NCBI GenBank assembly: GCA_014281115.1
Contig: JACONQ010000003.1
Span: 992,001-1,056,000 of the forward strand
DNA from: Laburnicola sp. R22_1
Taxonomy: Eukaryota > Ascomycota > Dothideomycetes > Pleosporales > Didymosphaeriaceae
Direction of reading: 5' to 3'
DNA: 64,000 nt
Under the pieces are notes generated by a model. It saw nothing but the letters and a program-made list of their open reading frames with translations, had not been told where the DNA came from and did not search any database. A program made the translations under genes and the position numbers. Of this stretch, positions 58,601 to 64,000 are shown piece by piece. Within the stretch, counting starts at the first letter, position 1. Each line of letters opens with the position of its first letter.

Positions 58601-58708
58601 ATGTGGCAAGAAGTAGTTGCCAGTTCTCTTCAAGACGGACTGAAGCGTCGATGGGACCATGGTTCCGGTCCGATGGTCGATCAGTCTATGTATAAAAGAG
58701 CGCGATGA
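55659..58708 (+). CDS. Zn2Cys6 transcription factor with fungal_trans middle domain
   Basis: An 896-aa nuclear regulator. Exons: 55659-55761, 55813-55857, 55929-56486, 56533-56865, 56916-57197, 57246-57799, 57845-58317, 58366-58708; introns 45-71 bp; 2691 nt closing in frame. The DNA-binding cluster C-x2-C-x6-C-x9-C-x2-C-x6-C is at residues ~54-84 (RACEGCRRRKIKCDAATTN...), preceded by VDEHNRHKRLKV. The fungal_trans region spans about EEQALQYFDYYFDNIHPYFPVINK to the MHLRPQ segment. The C-terminus is Pro/Ser/Gln-rich, a possible activation region, ending YKRAR. Two tiny exons before the zinc cluster support the chosen start. The target genes cannot be told from sequence. Confidence 0.9.
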
Positions 58709-60230
58709 AATTTCAGACAGCATGTGGGAAATGTGTCGACCAGTTATCCAGCCTAATCCCGATCTGCTACGGAGTCCACGCCAGCAACAAACAAAAGAGA
58801 TATAGACAGGGGCAATCGAGCGGCGTCAAACAAATACCGTCAAGTATTTTGATTCGACTTGTCTCGAACCGATCCGCCAATCGAGACCAATGCCCAGGTC
58901 ACATAATCATCCTGTCAATCTCAGGCTTTTGCCGGAATTGGCAGAATGGTGCCATCATCTTCAATTCTGTCCATGCTACATGAACGAAACAATTAAAATA
59001 ATGTTTCACAGTTGTATATACCCCGCGGAATGCTTATCAAAGGAAAAGCATTCCTACTTTGCCTTCTGGTTTTTCGATTGGCTCTATGTTGTATAATATC
59101 TCTAGCTTGAAGACAGTCCTAGTCTCAAGAAAAGTCGATGGGACTTCACCGCAACCAGGTGTTGATGTCATTTTGTTTAAACGGACGGATCCGTCACCCA
59201 CAGGATTTGTGTTACGTCGTTGTTAAGATATCAAGGCGAAAATGTATATGTTCTCGATACCAACCCTTCTGTACCTTTCATTTTGACTCTTGACCTTGCC
59301 TAAGCTGTCTAGGCCCACTGAGCGAAGGTGCTTAGCTTGGCACTCCCGGAGTTACCCGGCACCTTTTATCACACCCTGGAGTATATGCTAGTAGGTCTAA
59401 CTAAGATAACGGGCATGAACGTCGCCGACATTATCACTGTTTGTCACTGCAGGCATAAGCGAGGATCGACCTAAACGAGGGCAATTGCACGCGAGCAGTT
59501 TGCAAAGTGTATTCGCTATGGCGCCAGTTGTCCATTAAACTTTCGCCATATATCTACAGTTCGAGATGCACGGTTCCTTGCAAAGCTAACTTTTACGGGT
59601 TCCTGCATACTGTTCACGGAACAATCACAACATCACAAGCGGCGGCACATTCCCCCGATTCTTGTGCGAGAGACCCCACTCTAGCAGCGTGCGATCCAGA
59701 CCCTCGGGGAGGAAAAGCACCAACTGGTTCCACTAATGCGCGAAGGACGCCTGTCGCATTGGGAACGGAACGTGAAGAACGTCCACGGCTCACCAATGCG
59801 TCTCCAGAGTCCCAAGCCGCAAAGACTAGAATCGATAGTTCGCTGACTGAATGCGAAGAGAAACCCAGGTTCTCGTCGCGGGAGTTACGTACCTGCGAAG
59901 CGCTGCTATCCCGTATGCGAAGAAGGCCAGCCTCTTAAGGTTATTCGGCAATCGGAAACTATCGACAGAGAAACTTGTCCCGAGGCCTACGCGTTTACCA
60001 CTGACATGTGATAACGCTGACAGACAAGCAGGTAGCGGCAAGGCCCACGTTGTGTCAAGGTCAAGGATGCGGGTGAGTATTGAGGGATTGTGCGTGGCGA
60101 GTCTACAAGTGGGGCGGGGCTTTAGGCGCGTTCTAAAGGATTTTGTCTAATAGGACAGTGCGGCTTAGGGTTTTGGAGCCCTGGTTCGAGTATGTCTATG
60201 GTTCTTGTCGCCTAAAGCTCACCTTTTCCT
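58709..60230. other. Intergenic region
   Basis: About 1.5 kb of ordinary composition downstream of the regulator gene. No gene was supported; a GGTTCGAGT word near 60187 resembles a tRNA T-arm but does not fold as one. Confidence 0.45.
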
Positions 60231-60395
60231 ACGTACTTATAGTACTAGCTATAGTTAACTATTAGCTAAGGTATATTTATACCTATATAGCCTTTTTAAA
60301 TAGTAACTAATTTTAGCTTACTTACTATTTAGAATTTTAGCTACTTTAAATACACTTTTTAAATATTAAAATAAAAAATAATATTTTTAAAGTTA

Positions 60396-60515
60396 ATAAT
60401 TACTATTACCTTTTTAAACTCTTTTTAATTACTAAGTAAAGGGCTCTACTTTTTTATTATATTATTTAAAATAAAAGCCTTTATTATTTTACTTTTAGAT
60501 TAATTTAATTAACAC
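60396..60515 (+). repeat. Short non-autonomous repeat, RIP-degraded (copy 6)
   Basis: Matches the long form word for word after C-to-T/G-to-A change: TTACTAAGTAAAGGGCTCTA and AAATAAAAGCCTTTATTAT in place of AAGCAGGGGGCTCTG and GAGATGAAAGCCTTTGT. Confidence 0.75.
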
Positions 60516-60587
60516 TATATAATTACTATATATGTTTTAGTAAATTTTAATTTTTTAATTATCTTTTTTAAGAAGAAGTTTATATTA

Positions 60588-60660
60588 TAGTGTTAATTTA
60601 ATCTACTTAAAAATAAAATATAATAATAGAAAAGTAAAGTCTTTTACTTAGTAAATAATA
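60588..60660 (-). repeat. Short non-autonomous repeat, RIP-degraded fragment (copy 7)
   Basis: Reverse-strand copy with AATTTAATCTACTTA and AAAGTCTTTTACTTAGTAAA; the middle is shortened. Confidence 0.55.
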
Positions 60661-60675
60661 ACTACTTTGCTATAT

Positions 60676-60790
60676 AGTATTAAATTAACTACTTAGAAGT
60701 AGAATACTAAAGACTTTTATTTTAAATAATATAAAAAAGTAGAGCCTTTTACTTAGTAATTAAAAAGAGCGTAAAAAGTAATTATAAAAA
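60676..60790 (-). repeat. Short non-autonomous repeat, long form, RIP-degraded (copy 8)
   Basis: Reverse-strand long-form copy including AAAAAGAGCGTAAAAAGTAA and AGTAGAGCCTTTTACTTAG. Confidence 0.75.
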
Positions 60791-60805
60791 TTCTTTATAT
60801 ATAAA

Positions 60806-60910
60806 AAAACTCGCTCTTTTTAATTACTTAGTAGAGGGTTTTACTTTTTTATTATATTATTTAAGATAAAAGCCGTTATTATTCTACTTCTAAGTAGATT
60901 TAGTTAATTT
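60806..60910 (+). repeat. Short non-autonomous repeat, long form, RIP-degraded (copy 9)
   Basis: Forward copy with CTCGCTCTTTTTAATTACTT, GTAGAGGGTTTTACTTTTTT and AAGATAAAAGCCGTTATTAT. Confidence 0.75.
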
Positions 60911-61095
60911 TAAAAATAATAACTATTATTATAGAAATATAATTGCAAAGTTAGAGAATAGTTTTTTTTTACTAAAAAAGTCTATAAAATTTTAGTTAAA
61001 AGTTTATATATAATAGTTACTTTAAAGCCTATTAAACTACTAAGCTTAATATTAACTAAGATATACTACTAAGGGCTCTTAACTCTATTGCTCTA

Positions 61096-61563
61096 GTTGT
61101 TTCTCTTACCCACATCTAGTAGTGGATCGCTTCGCCACGCTAATGTTAAGCTTAGGGAGGATCCGAGCTAGTTTGGACGTTTTCGGTCTGACAGGTGCGA
61201 CGCGCTGCTCGACATTCTGGGGCGCGTGTCGCACGACTGTTTGCCATAGATACCAGGGTCCGCAGAAGGATGGCGGATGACAGCCGCGAGATGGCTCACG
61301 GCTCGAGACCCACAACCACAACCCCTACATAAATACGCGCGTTAGTTGGCCTCGGTGTAATGCAGCCAACAAATTTACATAATGCGGCCGACAAACATTG
61401 GCCGAGGCGGGCCGCAGGTAGGGTTGCAAATTTTTCCATACGGTATGCGTATATATTGTATGCTGCTGCAGATCGCATGGCGGCATGTTGGGCCTGGGGA
61501 CTCTCCCGTGTCGATCTGGAAGCGGATAGTACCGTAACATGCGATCCGTGTTTTACCTTTGTA
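61096..61563. other. Intergenic region, possible transposon remnant
   Basis: Ordinary to GC-rich DNA with a CATAAATAC box near 61326 and a direct repeat AATGCAGCCAACAAA / AATGCGGCCGACAAA at about 61358-61397, flanked by GGCCTCGG and CCGAGGC in inverted order. It may be part of a degraded element; no gene. Confidence 0.35.
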
Positions 61564-61714
61564 CAGTCCCCCCAAGGCTCGGGTGCGTAGCGTAGTATCA
61601 GTGCTTTAGTGGTGTCAGGGGGCGGGTAAGGATTTTCTCATACAAATTTTAACTGTGCGCACCTGGCCGCACGAAAGCACTGATACGACGCTACGCACCC
61701 GAGCCGGGGCACTG
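61564..61714. repeat. Tc1-type MITE with long inverted repeats (151 bp)
   Basis: Termini CAGTCCCC...GGGGCACTG directly bounded by TA on both sides (61562-61563, 61715-61716), the Tc1/mariner end and target pattern. Near-perfect 32-bp arms (GGCTCGGGTGCGTAGCG...) lie at 61576-61607 and 61674-61705 with one mismatch. No coding capacity. Confidence 0.85.
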
Positions 61715-62848
61715 TACAAGGTGAAGTATTAATGTCACATCAGGTTTCATCAAGTCAGTGCCGGCAGCCTGACACTATGAGCACCATGGCATGGACGCGG
61801 TGCACAATAGTTTGCTTTGGATAGAGTGGCATAGAGCGGCATAGAGATATGTATGATATGTAGAACTATGGAACGGACATGTAGTACCTGACTTGTGAGC
61901 GTGACCTACAGGTATCGGAGTTCCAATATAACCTTGAAATGTAACCTCTACCAATGGCTTGTCCTTCGCAGTTCCGAGCTTCTGTCATGTTATGAAGACC
62001 ATCCAGTAGTCGGCTTACAGTATGTTGCCTGGTTGATCGAAAAGTGTGAAGTGCGTTGCTGCTCTATCTAGAAGGTACTTAGAGATTGTTTCGAACCACC
62101 CAACAAGGATCTCATCACGGTTCTGGCTGTCTACTGTGTCAGCCGATACACACTTCTAGACATGGGATGTATTGTCGGGCGGATGTATTGGATGATGCAG
62201 CGTAGTTTCCGCACTTACTTTACCTTCTAGATGAAGTGACCTGGGGAGTCCCAGATCACGTGCACAAGCATTCACCAAGCACCTAAGGTACTTTGCCGCC
62301 ACAACCATTCTCATTCCTCCTACAAAACATATAGCAATATGTAGTAGATCCCTTGAAAGTTGGAACTGCGCAACAAAAGAAAGTAATGTTCAACACTGCT
62401 AGACTGCTCGACCGATTTCAAGCACATGTTCTTGAACGAATACCTTCTTGACGTCAACATGCTTGATATCGCTATACCCGAACTTTTCTCGGAATGGTCT
62501 GCATCGACGACAAGATAGATAACAATTGTGGTTGTGTCAAGCATGACCCATCGACCAGGGACATCTGTCGTCCCGTTCACGGTTCCGCGCGAAAGCTTTC
62601 TCGTAGACCGTGGGAAGGAACCATGTTCGACATCTGAATCATCATTTCCAGGCTCAAGGGGAGCTACCTTAGAGTAGTTGATAGATCGGTGTTTGCTCTT
62701 TGCAACATGCAGAAAGATGCAGTGCGGGTCGAGGCCGCGAGATGTCCCAATTGGGAAGGCGGTGTAATGTAAATTGGCAGAACTTTCAGGCGCTTGTCCA
62801 CTTTACCTCCGCCCCTCTTCACTCACAGCTCCACCACCACGGCATGTT
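61715..62848. other. Intergenic region, DUS2 upstream
   Basis: About 1.1 kb without a supported gene. An 86-codon reverse frame at 62320-62580 has no recognisable similarity. The last part should hold the DUS2 promoter. Confidence 0.5.
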
Positions 62849-64000
62849 ATGATACGATCTCTGCTCCGCACCATCTCAAGAGCTATGGCTTCTCCAGACC
62901 CAAAGCGTGTGCCTATTCCTAAGAATGGCGTGGACTATCGCGGCAAAGTCGTCCTTGCGCCCATGGTGCGCTCCGGCGAGCTGCCATCACGGTTACTGGC
63001 GCTCAAGTACGGCGCTGATCTGGTATGGGGTGCGTTGCATGCGCCATGTGTTTTGACCCCAGTTTCTAATATAGTGGCAGGCCCCGAGACCATCGATCGT
63101 GCAATAATAGGGACGACCCGTCGCCTCAATCCGCACACGTCTACCATTGAGTTCTCGCGCCTACCAACGTCCAAGATCAAGAACCCTACCCTCGACCCTG
63201 AAAATCGTGAAAGCGTACTCTACCGCATACATCCTGAGCTGGAGAAGGGAAAGCTGATCTACCAGATCGGGAGCGCAAACCCCGAACTGGCGGTACAAGC
63301 CGCGAAGATAGTGGCACCAGACGTGGCTGGTATAGACCTCAATTCTGGCTGTCCGAAGCCCTTTTCAACATCCGGCGGCATGGGTGCAGCGCTGCTGAAG
63401 ATGCCGGATCTGCTCTGCAATATCCTGACAAGCTTGGTTGAAGAGGTGGGCAAGCCCTTCGAGATCGGAATCAGCGTAAAGATACGGATACTGGACTCGC
63501 CCGAGGAAACTGAAGCTTTGGTGAGGAGATTGGTAAAGACCGGCATCACAGGATTGACGGTGCACTGCCGTACGACACCCATGCGGCCCAGAGAGAGGGC
63601 GATCAGAGACCAGCTCAAGATGATTGCGAACGTGTGTAGAGAAGCAGGTGTGGCATGTCTAATGAACGGAGATGTGACATCAAGAACGGAGGCACTGCAG
63701 CTAATCGACGAGTTCGGCGTCGATGGCGCAATGATTGCGACCGAGGCGGAGAAGAACCCCAGCTGCTTCAGGCCGGACGCCGAGGGTGGCCCTCATGAGT
63801 GGCGGTCGCAGTGGAAGACGGTGGTTGCCGAGTACATGCGATTCGCGCTACAGGTTGAGAACCGGTGGGGCAACACGAAGTATCTACTTGGCCAGATGAT
63901 TCCCGGGAAAGACAAATGCTACAAAGCGATGAACCTTGCGAAGTGCTATGCGGACGTTGTTCAAGCCTTGGGTCTGGAAATCATGGACGGTATGCTTGAT
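62849..64000 (+). CDS. DUS2: tRNA-dihydrouridine synthase, Dus2 type (5' part; runs off the window)
   Basis: A flavin enzyme that reduces uridine to dihydrouridine in the tRNA D-loop (position 20 for Dus2/SMM1). Exon 1 is 62849-63029; after a 51-bp intron exon 2 runs from 63081 past the window end, 370 codons visible. Landmarks: VVLAPMVRSGELPSRLLALKYGADLVWGPE (TIM-barrel start), GIDLNSGCPKPFSTSGGMGAALL with the catalytic Cys, ISVKIRI, TVHCRTTPMRPRERAIRD and MNGDVTS. The GCPKxxSTxGGMGAALL block is typical of Dus2 rather than Dus1, Dus3 or Dus4. The first 12 residues (MIRSLLRTISRA) precede a second in-frame ATG at 62885 and look like a weak mitochondrial presequence. Confidence 0.92.
   Translation, partial: MIRSLLRTISRAMASPDPKRVPIPKNGVDYRGKVVLAPMVRSGELPSRLLALKYGADLVWGALHAPCVLTPVSNIVAGPETIDRAIIGTTRRLNPHTSTIEFSRLPTSKIKNPTLDPENRESVLYRIHPELEKGKLIYQIGSANPELAVQAAKIVAPDVAGIDLNSGCPKPFSTSGGMGAALLKMPDLLCNILTSLVEEVGKPFEIGISVKIRILDSPEETEALVRRLVKTGITGLTVHCRTTPMRPRERAIRDQLKMIANVCREAGVACLMNGDVTSRTEALQLIDEFGVDGAMIATEAEKNPSCFRPDAEGGPHEWRSQWKTVVAEYMRFALQVENRWGNTKYLLGQMIPGKDKCYKAMNLAKCYADVVQALGLEIMDGMLD

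Larger units (their letters stand above)
60231..61095. other. Small RIP-degraded AT-rich island
   Basis: An abrupt AT-rich block with almost no CpA/TpG between normal-composition flanks. It is built largely of four copies of the short repeat in both orientations, listed separately. No gene. Confidence 0.8.

Noticed and set aside
60140..60225. Possible tRNA or tRNA-derived SINE (GGTTCGAGT word)
   Set aside because: The T-arm stem does not pair and no D-arm or acceptor stem could be formed.
62320..62580. 86-codon reverse open frame near DUS2
   Set aside because: No similarity recognised, no partner exons, composition like the flanks.
1..64000. CRISPR array or bacterial-type operons
   Set aside because: The repeats present are AT minisatellites or transposon ends; the genome is eukaryotic with spliced genes.

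Overview
The window is nuclear DNA of a filamentous ascomycete (Pezizomycotina, most likely a Dothideomycete). This is inferred from short GT-AG introns (45-112 bp) in nearly every gene, a HET-domain gene, a Zn2Cys6 regulator, Fot1/pogo and Copia elements, and AT-rich blocks in which CpA and TpG are almost gone while CpG survives. That last pattern is the mark of repeat-induced point mutation (RIP).

Positions 1-22435 are a RIP-degraded transposon graveyard. They hold a Fot1-like transposase tail cut by the window edge (1-1034), a complete but dead Copia element with 197-bp LTRs and an AATAT target duplication (4087-10153), two complete Fot1-like elements with TA targets (14027-15890 and 17563-19745, the second carrying a nested solo LTR), two copies of another LTR-like repeat, a reverse-strand pogo-like element (20326-22435), three 11-bp AT minisatellites and several copies of a small non-autonomous repeat. 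No intact gene was found there.

Positions 22631-40610 are gene-dense. In order: an amino-acid/choline-type permease (+), a cytochrome P450 (-), a GNAT acetyltransferase (+), ribosomal protein P0 (-), the tRNA m7G methyltransferase subunit TRM82 (+), cytosolic thioredoxin reductase (+), a conserved 201-aa protein (-), ATG14 (+) and cystathionine gamma-lyase (+). Every exon model closes to a whole number of codons.

Positions 41712-50992 look accessory: three minus-strand paralogues of an uncharacterised family (LLRLPxEIRN motif), a HET-domain gene and an F-box-like gene. The HET gene and the first paralogue each carry one in-frame TAG inside otherwise intact reading frames.

Positions 52381-64000 return to core genes: CIA2 (-), an 8-exon Zn2Cys6 regulator (+) and the start of the tRNA dihydrouridine synthase DUS2 (+, runs off the window). 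A small RIP-degraded island with four copies of the short repeat (60231-61095) and a 151-bp Tc1-type MITE (61564-61714) lie between the last two.

No operon-like or clearly novel multigene system was found. The most informative signals are the same D-to-N change at the second catalytic Asp of all four dead transposases, the two TAG-interrupted accessory genes, a possible non-AUG mitochondrial form of thioredoxin reductase with a 7-nt exon, and a TIR-less short repeat in two sizes with 9-11 bp target duplications.
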